64,000 nucleotides of DNA from JACIWG01 sp049969935 (GTDB lineage Archaea; Thermoproteota; Nitrososphaeria; JACIWG01), in contig JBMFNX010000001.1 in the NCBI GenBank assembly GCA_049969935.1, positions 1-64,000 of the forward strand, read 5' to 3'. Below the pieces are notes generated by a model. That model was not told where the DNA came from. It worked only from the letters and a program-made list of their open reading frames with translations, and made no database searches. How positions within the stretch are numbered: the first letter of the stretch is position 1; every line of letters begins with the position of its first letter. The translations under genes and the position numbers were made by a program. Positions 1 to 8,305 of this stretch are shown here, in pieces.

Positions 1-387
1 TGTAACCCATCCACCACACTTGTGGACGCTTATCCCGCTTGAGTCGACGGCTATGACCACAGGCCCATCGGAACCCCCCAATGAATCGTATGGAGATAAG
101 TCCAGCATTAAAATACGCCTCCTAACCCAAGAGTAATCCACAGCTGGAAGCTTATGTATAAGCCTGTTCAATGCCCTAGTAAAACCCTCAAGCTGCCTAT
201 ATGGCATAGAGAATAGATAGCGCACAATAGCCAAGAACTCAACATACCCATCTACGAGCTTGAACGGGCGCCCAACCTTACCATCGTTCAAAGCCCTAAG
301 CTCAAAATCATAGGCGTCGAGGAAGTCAAGGCTCAGAAAGAGCTCGCCACGCCTAATAAGCCTCTCATCAACAGCCTTCCAATCCAT
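1..387 (-). mobile_element. IS5-family transposase, N-terminal part, cut by window edge
   Basis: An open frame of 129 codons runs from an ATG at 387 to the window start with no stop, so it is the N-terminal part of a longer protein. Residues 39-44 read GRPFKL, followed by a helical segment with MPYRQLEGF (61-69); AVDSSG at 113-118 carries the likely first Asp (D115) of a DDE triad. This is the layout of IS5-type transposases common in thermophilic archaea. The frame is visibly GC-richer than the AT-rich DNA after it, consistent with recent arrival. A TATA-like tttaaatta lies upstream near 413-421. The terminal repeat was not identified because the other end is outside the window. IS assignment is confident; subgroup is inferred. 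Confidence 0.8.
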
Positions 388-543
388 AAATTAAAAAATA
401 ATGGGCAAAAGATTTAAATTAAGCCACAAAGCTTTTTTTAAAAAAAGAAATTTTTGTTAAAATTAAATGGAAAGAAAATAAAATAAAATAATACTATCTA
501 TTAAATTTTTAATCAAATTAAAATTATAAAAAAATTTTTAAAA

Positions 544-756
544 TTAGTGCGCTTTAGAAGTTGATAGAATTTCCTTTATTTTATCAACATTTTCTTTATG
601 AAAACTTCTTCGACGTCTATCTATTGGAATTTTAAGCCTTTTTGCAAGATAAAGTGACAAGCCAGCTTCTTCAAGCTCCTTTAATGAGAAACCTCGGCCT
701 TCTCTTGGTTTATTATAGACTGGTGAAAATATAATTGGCTTCAGTTTTCTTTCCAA
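544..756 (-). CDS. rpl13e: Large ribosomal subunit protein eL13 (short archaeal form)
   Basis: A 70-residue basic protein matches archaeal eL13: FSPVYNKPREGRGFSLKELE near the N-terminus, then GLSLYLAKRLKIPIDRRRR and a closing helix. Archaeal eL13 is a short version of the eukaryotic protein and is restricted to some lineages, mostly TACK archaea. The only usable start in frame is a TTG at 756; a TAG lies eleven codons upstream and no ATG or GTG falls between. It sits just downstream of cbf5 on the same strand, so it may be read from the ribosomal/processing gene run or from its own promoter. Confidence 0.82.
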   Translation of the reverse strand: MERKLKPIIFSPVYNKPREGRGFSLKELEEAGLSLYLAKRLKIPIDRRRRSFHKENVDKIKEILSTSKAH

Positions 757-831
757 AGGAGCCCACCAGTTGAGATAAAAAATTTTCTATTAAAAAATTT
801 TAGTTTTATTTGAATTTATGATCAAAGTTGA

Positions 832-1815
832 TTATTTCCACATTTTAGGATAAGTACCTTTATCCATTACTACTCTTTCTACCTTGACAGCAAATCCTTT
901 CGTAAGTTCTTCTACTTCATTAGCCGATAATAGGGCTTTGCCTAAAGCAACAAGCTCTCCTTTTAAAGTCAATACGATCACTAAATCGCCTTTAGCTATA
1001 TTCGATGATAGCTTAACAATACCAGGTATTGCCACTTGGGCACCATGACATACTGCATCGACTGCGGAATCCTTAATGAAAACCTTCTTAAAAGGTGTCA
1101 GAACATTTTCTATTGGTTGTACAAGTTTTCTAATAAATTCTTCATTACCTTCATTCTTCAACTTATGTATCGCAGCGGAAAGATCATGTAGTCTTACTAG
1201 ACCCTGTTCTTCATCTATATTGAATACTTTTGTACGCCTAAGCTCCACCATTGTCGCACCAACGCCCAAAACTTCTCCAATGTCGTAAACTAATTTCCTA
1301 ATATATGTTCCAGCTTCACAAGTAACCTTTACCACAAGAAGACGTCCTAACTTTTCTATCAAATTTATTTGATAGATCTTTTTGGTCCTTGTAACCCTTT
1401 TAACACTTGACCTTTGCGGAGGACGTTGATAAATTGTACCAGTAAAATCCTTGAAAACGTCCAAAATTTTTTTTTCTTGCACATCATTATGCAATCTTAT
1501 TACCGTAATGTATTCTTTTGGACCAAGTAAAAACAGGCCTAAAGCCTTTGTAGCATTACCTAATGCAATAGGTAATACACCCGATACTGGCGGATCTAGT
1601 GTTCCACTATGTCCTGCCTTTTCAATCTGCAACATTCTCCTTACCCATGCTACAACTTCATGACTTGATGGCCCCCGAGGTTTATCAAGTGGTATGAATC
1701 CATAGTTAAGGTATACGTTGATTGGTCTTTTTTGAGGAAAGAAACCGTAGTCTAAATTTGTTACTTCATCCGATAAAAGTGTATATTCCTCGCTGCCCAG
1801 ATTTTCTGACATCAT
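832..1815 (-). CDS. cbf5: Archaeal Cbf5/dyskerin tRNA-rRNA pseudouridine synthase
   Basis: Cbf5 is the catalytic subunit of H/ACA ribonucleoproteins, which isomerise uridines chosen by guide RNAs; archaeal Cbf5 can also act alone on tRNA U55. The TruB-type motif GHSGTLDPPVSG spans residues 68-79 with catalytic Asp74, and the C-terminal third (about 245-325) is a PUA RNA-binding domain. Length 327 is normal for archaea. The start could be either of two adjacent Met codons. The cmk-cbf5 order next to the secY cluster is widely conserved in archaea. Candidate H/ACA RNAs that would need this enzyme lie at 52318-52383 and 59754-59835. Confidence 0.95.
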   Translation of the reverse strand: MMSENLGSEEYTLLSDEVTNLDYGFFPQKRPINVYLNYGFIPLDKPRGPSSHEVVAWVRRMLQIEKAGHSGTLDPPVSGVLPIALGNATKALGLFLLGPKEYITVIRLHNDVQEKKILDVFKDFTGTIYQRPPQRSSVKRVTRTKKIYQINLIEKLGRLLVVKVTCEAGTYIRKLVYDIGEVLGVGATMVELRRTKVFNIDEEQGLVRLHDLSAAIHKLKNEGNEEFIRKLVQPIENVLTPFKKVFIKDSAVDAVCHGAQVAIPGIVKLSSNIAKGDLVIVLTLKGELVALGKALLSANEVEELTKGFAVKVERVVMDKGTYPKMWK

Positions 1816-1816
1816 G

Positions 1817-2380
1817 TTACACCAGTATATTCTTTAACTTAAATTGTATGTATAATTTAAGTATTAAAAAGATTTCATCTTCACCTAAGTCTTCAGTAGA
1901 TAAGACAATATGGCACACGTCCTTCACATCAGAAATGGATAAGCCATAATATTTTTTAAAACGATTTATTTCACTTGCCTCCCTAGCCATTGTTTCTTCA
2001 AAAGCTTCGTTGTAGGATTTTCTATCTCTTTTTGCAATCCTTTCAATTCTAACTTTATCAGGAGCAGAAAGGAATATTCTAATCAATGCTATGTCCTTTA
2101 GAAACCATGCACACAACATCGAGTCTACAACAACATTACCTTTAATACCTTCTTCTATTATTCGGCCATCAATCAATTTATCTATTTCGTCAGACAATTC
2201 AGCATTTTTAGACAATTCTATAAGAGACAGCCCCTTTTCCTGGGCTAAACTTCTAAAGATTGCGCCACCAGACACATGTCTAAGACCAAAGGCTTCCGCT
2301 ATACGCTTAGCTTGCACAGTTTTACCTACACCATGGAGACCGCTTACTGCAATAACAATATTTTTGTTTCCTCTATTCAA
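1817..2380 (-). CDS. cmk: Cytidylate kinase, archaeal type
   Basis: A 187-residue P-loop kinase that phosphorylates CMP/dCMP to the diphosphate. The Walker A loop GLHGVGKT is at residues 14-21, followed by VSGGAIFRSLA, the NMP-binding segment typical of the archaeal CmkA family, and a basic lid RIAKRDRKSYNEA near 133-145. Start is a TTG at 2380. Its 5' end overlaps the DUF106 gene by 8 nt and its stop lies 2 nt before the cbf5 start region, so it is translationally coupled. The adenylate kinase gene that often sits one gene further upstream in archaea is absent here. Confidence 0.9.
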   Translation of the reverse strand: MNRGNKNIVIAVSGLHGVGKTVQAKRIAEAFGLRHVSGGAIFRSLAQEKGLSLIELSKNAELSDEIDKLIDGRIIEEGIKGNVVVDSMLCAWFLKDIALIRIFLSAPDKVRIERIAKRDRKSYNEAFEETMAREASEINRFKKYYGLSISDVKDVCHIVLSTEDLGEDEIFLILKLYIQFKLKNILV

Positions 2381-2861
2381 TGCTTGTCCCCACCAATTTA
2401 GTTATGATCGTTGCAAAAGCAAACGAGGTTATAAGGTACCACCAAAAAAGCTGTAGCCTATCTCCTATGAATGGCAATGGTAAAGGAGAGATGGCGACTG
2501 TAGTGGTGGGACCTATAAGTGATGAAATAAATATGTATATAAACCAGAAAGGTATTAGGAAAATAAATGTTGCCTTAAGCCTCTGGTTTGAGGACTTTAT
2601 TTCCATTTGCTGGATACTTTTCTCCTTTTTTCTAAGCTTCTCTTCTCTTGCCTTATCACCCTTTTTTATGGCATCCAGTAGCTCTTTCCTAAAGGCTTTA
2701 GCCTCTCTAGCAACTCTTCTTGCTTCCTCTATATCGACGAGGAGACGTACGGCAACCTGTGAAACAAAGTTGAGGCCTATAGATGTTATTATTATTAATA
2801 TTGTTGAGTAGGGGATTTGATTCCATGCTATTTCGAGTATCATAAGTATTATCAGCTCCAA
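2373..2861 (-). CDS. DUF106 (EMC3/TMCO1-like) Oxa1-superfamily membrane protein
   Basis: A 162-residue membrane protein has one N-terminal hydrophobic segment (about 5-40), a charged amphipathic stretch with coiled-coil character (44-90), and two further membrane segments (about 94-116 and 135-157). This layout and its place between secY and cmk are diagnostic of archaeal DUF106, a relative of bacterial YidC/Oxa1 and eukaryotic EMC3/TMCO1. The family is thought to bind ribosomes through the cytosolic coiled coil and help insert membrane proteins. The function is family knowledge, not visible directly. Confidence 0.88.
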   Translation of the reverse strand: MELIILMILEIAWNQIPYSTILIIITSIGLNFVSQVAVRLLVDIEEARRVAREAKAFRKELLDAIKKGDKAREEKLRKKEKSIQQMEIKSSNQRLKATFIFLIPFWFIYIFISSLIGPTTTVAISPLPLPFIGDRLQLFWWYLITSFAFATIITKLVGTSIE

Positions 2862-2907
2862 TCATAGTAATATAATAACTTTAAATAATTTTATTGAACA
2901 AAAAACT

Positions 2908-4326
2908 TTAACTTCTACCCAGCACTTTACCTAGCATGGGCATAAAAGTTTCTATTTCTTCACTAACAAGTGTCTGATAATATTGTATACCTATATCAAC
3001 CATTAAAAGGATACCGATACCCGAGCCTAGGACAGAAAAAAGGTCTGAGAAGGCGGCTAAAAGACCAATGAATATTCCTCCAAGAATCGTCAGTGTAGGT
3101 ATATATCGGTTTAAAAGTTGGCTAATACTCAACTCGGACCTCCTGAATCCGGGAACTTGAACCCCTGCATCAACAAGACTTTTAGCCACCTTATCAGCCG
3201 ATAAGCCTCCGATTTCAACCCATATTTTTGCAAAAAGTACTGAAAAACAGACTAACAATAGTGTAAATATAATAGCGTGTAATGGGTCAGCTTGAACCGC
3301 TGATAAACCGCGTGGGGCAGTAATATAGTAGGCTAATCCACCGATTGGAGCGTTTGTTGTCCTATTAAAGGTGCCAAACAAATTTAATATTGGATTACTG
3401 TTTTCAGGATTAAGTCTTGCCCAAATCAATTGTGTAAAAAAGGTTATGTTCGTCAGTAGAGCTGAAGTCAATATTATGGGGATGTTTGAAACGTAAAGGA
3501 ATTTTATTGGATATACTCCACTGAACCCCCTATATCTTGCAGACGTTATTGGAACTTCAACTCTTAATCCTTCAACATAAACTATTAATAGAATCACAAG
3601 TAAAGTTAATATTACAGTGAGAAGGGAGGGGAAACCTGAGCTTCTATAGAATATCCCGTTAAAACCTGAGGATGCCTTTGCTACAACATATGGAATAAAA
3701 CCGTATGGGGCTGTAACATTATTCGATTCCATTACAGGGTATGGGCTGAAGAGACCCCATGCAATCTGTACAGCAGCACCAGCGAAAATAAAAAGGCTTA
3801 TACCACTTCCAACACCCCATCCTTTTTGAACTAATTCATCTAATAGCATAACGATTATTGTTGCAGAAAAGAGTTGGAAAAGTATTATTAGAGAAGTCTG
3901 CGGCGTTAGATTTAGTCCAAATGCACCACCAAGTATGTATGCAGAACATTCCATAATAGCCACTATTATTGTTAAAAATTTTGTTGTAGCCGTAAAGAGA
4001 GCCCTATCCTCACTTTTTGTTAAGTCGAGTTTGATTATATCTGCACCTTGCAATAGTTGGGCAATTAAGCCTGCGGTCACAATTGGACCTATACCCAATT
4101 CCATAAGGGTTCCCCTTGCTGAAGCAAAAATAATTCTAGTATAAACTAGTGGGTCACTGCTACCCTTTATTACACCATAGAGTGGAGTTTCAACCATTAT
4201 AAAATATATTACCAGAACCGCAGCGGTCCACAGCAGCCTTTCTTTAAGAGAAAGTTTCCTAATTGGTTTAGGGACTTCAGGTATTACTGTCGAAAAGCTC
4301 TTTATAAAGTCGGCTAAAGCACCCAA
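2908..4326 (-). CDS. secY: Protein translocase channel subunit SecY
   Basis: A 472-residue polytopic membrane protein with about ten hydrophobic segments is the Sec61-alpha/SecY pore. The N-terminal plug region and the cytosolic loops with ALR/GVQVPGFRRSELSISQ (about 390-405) are recognisable. Start is TTG at 4326, 3 nt after the uL15 stop, so the two are co-translated. The partner secE is far away at 35849. SecY moves nascent secretory and membrane proteins across the cytoplasmic membrane, working here with FtsY (33051) and the neighbouring DUF106 protein. A gap of 46 nt separates it from DUF106. Confidence 0.96.
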   Translation of the reverse strand: MGALADFIKSFSTVIPEVPKPIRKLSLKERLLWTAAVLVIYFIMVETPLYGVIKGSSDPLVYTRIIFASARGTLMELGIGPIVTAGLIAQLLQGADIIKLDLTKSEDRALFTATTKFLTIIVAIMECSAYILGGAFGLNLTPQTSLIILFQLFSATIIVMLLDELVQKGWGVGSGISLFIFAGAAVQIAWGLFSPYPVMESNNVTAPYGFIPYVVAKASSGFNGIFYRSSGFPSLLTVILTLLVILLIVYVEGLRVEVPITSARYRGFSGVYPIKFLYVSNIPIILTSALLTNITFFTQLIWARLNPENSNPILNLFGTFNRTTNAPIGGLAYYITAPRGLSAVQADPLHAIIFTLLLVCFSVLFAKIWVEIGGLSADKVAKSLVDAGVQVPGFRRSELSISQLLNRYIPTLTILGGIFIGLLAAFSDLFSVLGSGIGILLMVDIGIQYYQTLVSEEIETFMPMLGKVLGRS

Positions 4327-4328
4327 TA

Positions 4329-4766
4329 TTACTTCAACCCTTCAATAAAACCTCCTGCCGATAAAATTTTTTCCTTCGCAGACTTTGTAAACCTTTCTAC
4401 AATAACATGGTATGCGCCAGAAACTGAGCCGGCACCAAGAAGTTTTTCGTACCCCAGTGAAGAAAGATTCAATACGGGTCTGCCTTCAATGGTTTCTAAG
4501 GGAGAGGCTGAGGCTAGGCTCTTGTATAGCTTATCAAGTGAACCAATATTTATCCAACGTTTTGGCTTAAAACTTTTTGGAGGACGCATATCATCTTTGC
4601 CAAAATGGTCTGGCGCATATTTTATGGTCCAACTCCACTTATGCTTATGTAGTCCAGCGTTTCCAACGCCACCTTTTTGGCCTGATGCTCTATGCTGTGA
4701 TACCTGCCCCCATCCATGGGTTCTTGAACCACGCATTTTTCTAACCTTTCTCAATCTGGTAGGCAT
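4329..4766 (-). CDS. rpl15: Large ribosomal subunit protein uL15
   Basis: A 145-residue basic protein begins MPTRLRKVRKMRGSRTHGWG and is rich in Gly/His in its first 50 residues, as in archaeal/eukaryotic uL15 (eukaryotic L27a). The C-terminal globular part includes GRPVLNLSSLGYEKLLGAG. It lies directly ahead of secY as in nearly all archaea. On its upstream side the usual neighbour is uL30, but an hsp20 gene intervenes at 4786-5271. Confidence 0.95.
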   Translation of the reverse strand: MPTRLRKVRKMRGSRTHGWGQVSQHRASGQKGGVGNAGLHKHKWSWTIKYAPDHFGKDDMRPPKSFKPKRWINIGSLDKLYKSLASASPLETIEGRPVLNLSSLGYEKLLGAGSVSGAYHVIVERFTKSAKEKILSAGGFIEGLK

Positions 4767-4785
4767 ACTCTAAACACCCTACTAT

Positions 4786-5271
4786 TCATACTTTATTTAG
4801 TTTAATTTCAAGGATACCGTTCCGATATTCTGATTTTAAGGAACTTATGTCTATAGCATTGGGTAATGGTATAACCTTTTTATACCTTCTTTTTTCAGAA
4901 GATGCTAAAATGTATAGTTTATTCTTTTTTACAGAAATACGTATGTTTTCCTTGTTCACGCCTGGAAGTTCAACTATTACAATTAGATCTTTTTCTCTTT
5001 CAATCATGTCTGTGAGAGGTATTCTTAGATTATTCTCGTTTTTAGTGTAAGATGATCTTATATGACCAAATTTTCCAATTTCCGGTTTACCATCGGGTCC
5101 TATTATAAATGAGAAGCCGTATACGTAAGGACCTTCGACTTTATTTTTTTCTTTCTCCAAGTCAATAGTGTCAATGTATTTTGACATTTCATCTAGAAGT
5201 TCATCAAACTTTTTTTCAAACTCATCGAATACGTCAAACCATTTCTTCTTTTTATCGTTTTTATCCGCCAT
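4786..5271 (-). CDS. hsp20: Small heat-shock protein, Hsp20/alpha-crystallin family
   Basis: A 161-residue protein has a charged, Lys/Asp/Glu-rich N-terminal arm (1-45), the motif YVYGFSFIIGPDGKPEIGKF (about 49-68) seen in one archaeal Hsp20 subgroup, and an alpha-crystallin domain from about 80 to the end with VIVELPGVNKENIRISV. It closes with ILEIKL, an I/L-x-I/L tail used for oligomer contacts. These proteins hold unfolded proteins in soluble form. It sits between uL30 (20 nt) and uL15 (20 nt) on the same strand, so it should be transcribed with the ribosomal genes. This placement is unusual; see findings. Confidence 0.92.
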   Translation of the reverse strand: MADKNDKKKKWFDVFDEFEKKFDELLDEMSKYIDTIDLEKEKNKVEGPYVYGFSFIIGPDGKPEIGKFGHIRSSYTKNENNLRIPLTDMIEREKDLIVIVELPGVNKENIRISVKKNKLYILASSEKRRYKKVIPLPNAIDISSLKSEYRNGILEIKLNKV

Positions 5272-5290
5272 GGTTATCTTACCCTAAAAT

Positions 5291-5764
5291 TTATAGCATT
5301 CTTGCAACAATCGATAATATTTCCTTATTTTCACCTAAAACACCCTTCTGTTGATAGGGTTTTTTGGTCGACCTTTTAAATCCACCTTTTGGTGGAGCAA
5401 GATTAAAGTATGGTTTAATTACTTTTAGTTCAGAAAATTTTTTGTTACCATCCAATATTGCCTTAACAAGCTCGTCCAAATTATCGAATCCTTCAAGTTT
5501 TGCGACTGAATCATCTACTCGTCTACCTCCAACAGTTTTACCTCTCTTTAGTAAAAGTTGTTTTGTGGTTTCAAAATCAATTTCACCCCACATAATATGG
5601 TCTTTGGCTTTATCCAACATTCCCAAATAATATTCATTTTTTGGCACTATAGTTGCACTATATCTTCTCTTTAACCTCAAAAGATCAAGCGTTTTCTTTA
5701 CATCATATCTTACATTTATAGTGCCTCTTACTCTAATCACTAGTAGTTGAGCCAAAAATTTCAC
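5291..5764 (-). CDS. rpl30: Large ribosomal subunit protein uL30
   Basis: A 157-residue protein of the archaeal/eukaryotic L7-type uL30: it opens LLVIRVRGTINVRYDVKKTLDLL and carries the longer C-terminal part with PYFNLAPPKGGFKRSTK. Bacterial uL30 is about 60 residues, so the length itself marks it as archaeal. It follows uS5 with a short overlap (ATG of uL30 within the uS5 stop region), the canonical order. Confidence 0.95.
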   Translation of the reverse strand: MKFLAQLLVIRVRGTINVRYDVKKTLDLLRLKRRYSATIVPKNEYYLGMLDKAKDHIMWGEIDFETTKQLLLKRGKTVGGRRVDDSVAKLEGFDNLDELVKAILDGNKKFSELKVIKPYFNLAPPKGGFKRSTKKPYQQKGVLGENKEILSIVARML

Positions 5765-6387
5765 CTCTTAACAAAATTATGGAGATTTCTTAGGGCATCG
5801 TAAACAGCATAGGCTATAGAGGGGTAAGTGCTAGTCGTACCATATGTTCTTGTCCAAGCATCTTTTACTCCTGCAAGAGAAAGGAGTTTTTTAATATTTT
5901 CTCCTGCAACCAGTCCAAGACCTCTTGGCCCAGGTATAAGTTCGATTCTAACACTTCCACATTTGCCAGCAACTTTATATGGAATTGAATGTGGTTGATT
6001 ACATCTGCATTCCCAACTACCACAACCTAATGCTACTGGAATAACTTTTAGTAATGCATCATTTGTAGCCTTATCTACTGCTACACGCATTGTTGATGCC
6101 TTACCTGAACCTACTCCAAACCACCCATTACTATTACCTATGGCTAATACGACCCTAAATTTTGTGATTTCGCCAGCATCAGTTTGTTTTTGTACAACGG
6201 TAACGCCGACCACTTCTGTAGTGAGACCACTTACTAGGCTTTTAACTATTTCAGGCTCCTTGATTTTATAACCTTGCTCAAACACTTCATGTAAGTCTGT
6301 TATTTTTCCTTCTGCTACAAGTTTGCCTAACTTTGTTCTTGGAATCCACGATTTTAAAGTGTCTTTTCCACCTTCTTGTGAACTCAT
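5761..6387 (-). CDS. rps5: Small ribosomal subunit protein uS5
   Basis: The frame extends to a TTG at 6396, but the ATG at 6387 is the better start: it overlaps the uL18 stop as ATGA and has a ggagg sequence about 10 nt upstream. The resulting 208-residue protein has the S5 N-terminal RNA-binding domain with VVGVTVVQKQTDAGE and FRVVLAIGNSNGWFGVG and the C-terminal alpha-beta domain with IELIPGPRGLGLVAGE. It contributes to decoding fidelity. It also carries GCGSWECRCNQPHS, typical of archaeal S5 (S2 in eukaryotes). Confidence 0.95.
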   Translation of the reverse strand: MSSQEGGKDTLKSWIPRTKLGKLVAEGKITDLHEVFEQGYKIKEPEIVKSLVSGLTTEVVGVTVVQKQTDAGEITKFRVVLAIGNSNGWFGVGSGKASTMRVAVDKATNDALLKVIPVALGCGSWECRCNQPHSIPYKVAGKCGSVRIELIPGPRGLGLVAGENIKKLLSLAGVKDAWTRTYGTTSTYPSIAYAVYDALRNLHNFVKR

Positions 6388-6977
6388 TTCGGCCAACCTC
6401 CACTTGCAATTATCTTTTGCTTAATTTCCTCAAAAATTTTAGGCATATCTTCAACATTAAAGCCCTCTCTAATATAGTTTGAAAACCTCTTATTATAAAG
6501 TGAGGGGTCAGTAGCTTTAAGCTTTTTTGCATATTCTACTATATGCTCACCCCTTATCCTTTCTTCATCAGGAAGGGTTTCAGGGTCAACTCTCACGTTC
6601 AAACCTGAATCTAGTAACCCTTTGATTACAGCGGTTGCTCTTGTTCCACTAATGTATGGTGAAAGACCCATGTAAACAATTATGTCCGAATTAATCTTAT
6701 CCTTAGCTCTTAATCCAAGCATTAAACCAGCCAAATAGCATGCTGGAGTATTCTTTCTTGAAAACGGCCAACCGAACTTTTGAAGCTGTTTGGTATGAAC
6801 AGATGATATAACTTTGTCACCTTCAATTTCAGCTTTAACAAGTTGAAGCATAGCATTTTTGTTCGCTATACGGATTACAAGGAATGGAAGTTTACTTAAA
6901 AGGATTTTTTTCCTTACATGATAATTTGTTTTTCCCTCACGTCTCCGTCTAAAAATTTGAATATACTGTTTAGCCAA
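6384..6977 (-). CDS. rpl18: Large ribosomal subunit protein uL18
   Basis: A 197-residue archaeal uL18 (eukaryotic L5), which binds 5S rRNA and anchors it in the central protuberance. It starts MAKQYIQIFRRRREGKTNYH, with the family block KKILLSKLPFLVIRIANKNA and later GLKAKD-like GLRAKDKI and RVDPETLPDEERIRGEHI. Start is TTG at 6977. It lies between eL19 (2 nt away) and uS5. The 5S rRNA gene it would bind is unlinked, at about 52438. Confidence 0.95.
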   Translation of the reverse strand: MAKQYIQIFRRRREGKTNYHVRKKILLSKLPFLVIRIANKNAMLQLVKAEIEGDKVISSVHTKQLQKFGWPFSRKNTPACYLAGLMLGLRAKDKINSDIIVYMGLSPYISGTRATAVIKGLLDSGLNVRVDPETLPDEERIRGEHIVEYAKKLKATDPSLYNKRFSNYIREGFNVEDMPKIFEEIKQKIIASGGWPK

Positions 6978-6979
6978 CT

Positions 6980-7408
6980 CTATTCACCTCTTCTACCTAA
7001 TTCTCTAGCGACCTCATCAAGTCTTTTGATGGTCCTAATTTGACCTCCTTTAACCCAACTATAGAGTTTCTTATAATTTTCCTTACTTATTATTCCATGC
7101 TCCAAAAGATATTTAAGATGACGCCTTAAAGCCCTTACCTTTTTCACCCAAACTTCTTTTTTACCTTGTCTAGCACCTTTTGAACCTTTCCTGGAACCAG
7201 GTCCAGAACGTTTATCTTTTTTTACTCTAGCCCTCGAAACACCCCTTTTTTGGAGTACAATTATAGCCTTCTCTTTAACAAGTGAACGTATTTCATCCCT
7301 TGTTATGGCATCACTTATACGTTCCGCAGCTTCCGGCATAAGTTTTATTCTTGAGACACCAACACCCAATGTTCTGGCCACTAACTCTTTTTTACTTCTA
7401 AGATTCAT
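6980..7408 (-). CDS. rpl19e: Large ribosomal subunit protein eL19
   Basis: A 142-residue, very basic, helical protein. MNLRSKKELVARTLGVGVSR, GPGSRKGSKGARQGKKEVW and a final two-helix segment are the archaeal/eukaryotic eL19 signature. Its start overlaps the end of eL32 by 11 nt, so the genes are coupled. It belongs to the spc-type block eL32-eL19-uL18-uS5-uL30. Confidence 0.95.
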   Translation of the reverse strand: MNLRSKKELVARTLGVGVSRIKLMPEAAERISDAITRDEIRSLVKEKAIIVLQKRGVSRARVKKDKRSGPGSRKGSKGARQGKKEVWVKKVRALRRHLKYLLEHGIISKENYKKLYSWVKGGQIRTIKRLDEVARELGRRGE

Positions 7409-7787
7409 TTCTATTCAACCTCACAGGATTTAATACATGTATACCAAGCTCTTTTGCCTTCTCAAATATTTCGATTCTTTTTTTGGCTCCAACTGTATGA
7501 GCAATTCTTGCAGCTTCAATTTTAGGATCCAGCTTTAGAAGTTCTTGCACATTATGGATAATAACTTCCCTGAAACCTGATGGATGGAGACCTCTAATTT
7601 CTTTTGGGGAACCATATCCTACTTTTACCCTAGCAGGCCAGCCTTTATACTCTTTCCTCACCTTATGGTCTATTCCCTTTGGTCGTCTCCAATTTGGTTT
7701 TATGCGAACATATCTCCAAGACTCAGGTCTAATAAAATCAGGCTTCTTCCTTTTCTCAATATTCTTTTTTAAGCTAGCTTCGCTCAT
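7398..7787 (-). CDS. rpl32e: Large ribosomal subunit protein eL32
   Basis: The open frame runs up to 7874, but that extension overlaps uL6 deeply and looks non-native. The ATG at 7787 gives a 129-residue protein starting MSEASLKKNIEKRKKPDF and overlaps the uL6 stop by only 14 nt. The core has RPESWRYVRIKPNWRRPKGID and KVGYGSPKEIRGLHPSGFRE, unmistakable eL32 blocks. It is an rRNA-binding protein of the large subunit. Confidence 0.93.
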   Translation of the reverse strand: MSEASLKKNIEKRKKPDFIRPESWRYVRIKPNWRRPKGIDHKVRKEYKGWPARVKVGYGSPKEIRGLHPSGFREVIIHNVQELLKLDPKIEAARIAHTVGAKKRIEIFEKAKELGIHVLNPVRLNRNES

Positions 7788-8295
7788 AAAGATATACACC
7801 ATCCAAGAAAACCCGCTGATCTTTACGCTTAACAACTGTTGCTTTTTCAATGTTTGCAGCCGTTTGACCCACATCTTCCTTTGATATCCCCCTAACTATA
7901 ACATCGTCACCTTCAACAGTTACTTGGCAGTCGCCAACAATCTTTGCAATTCTAGGATGCTTTTCACCATAAAAGTTTTCAATATGAACTTCTTTACCTT
8001 TAACTTTAATGGATACTGGAAAATGTGCTGAAACAATTTTAAGTTTGTAAGTGTATCCCCTTGTTACTCCCACAAACATATTCTTTATTATTGATGCAGC
8101 TGTACCAAGAACCGCTACATCTTTCCTCTTATCACTATATGAGACTAATTTTATCTTATTGGAGTTGACAGATATGTTAACCTTTATTTTAGAAAAATCT
8201 TTACTCACTTGACCCAATGGCCCTCTAACATACAATATATTATTTTCAAATTTTACGGAAAGATTTTCTGGCACTTGAATTATTTGTTCAGCCAT
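7774..8295 (-). CDS. rpl6: Large ribosomal subunit protein uL6
   Basis: A protein of about 173 residues beginning MAEQIIQVPENLSVKFENN (the frame also offers a Met two codons earlier). It has two homologous uL6 domains; the C-terminal one has KIVSAHFPVSIKVKGKEVH and NFYGEKHPRIAKIVGD, the archaeal/eukaryotic L9-type signature. uL6 sits near the factor-binding site next to the sarcin-ricin loop. It lies between uS8 and eL32 in canonical order. Confidence 0.95.
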   Translation of the reverse strand: MAEQIIQVPENLSVKFENNILYVRGPLGQVSKDFSKIKVNISVNSNKIKLVSYSDKRKDVAVLGTAASIIKNMFVGVTRGYTYKLKIVSAHFPVSIKVKGKEVHIENFYGEKHPRIAKIVGDCQVTVEGDDVIVRGISKEDVGQTAANIEKATVVKRKDQRVFLDGVYLYERS

Positions 8296-8305
8296 GGGCA
8301 ATCAC

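Noticed and set aside
2862..2907. Missing or hidden adenylate kinase gene between DUF106 and secY
   Set aside because: Only 46 nt are available and they contain no frame; the gene must be elsewhere.
7788..7874. N-terminal extension of eL32
   Set aside because: The extra 29 codons lie within uL6 and match no eL32; the ATG at 7787 gives the normal start.
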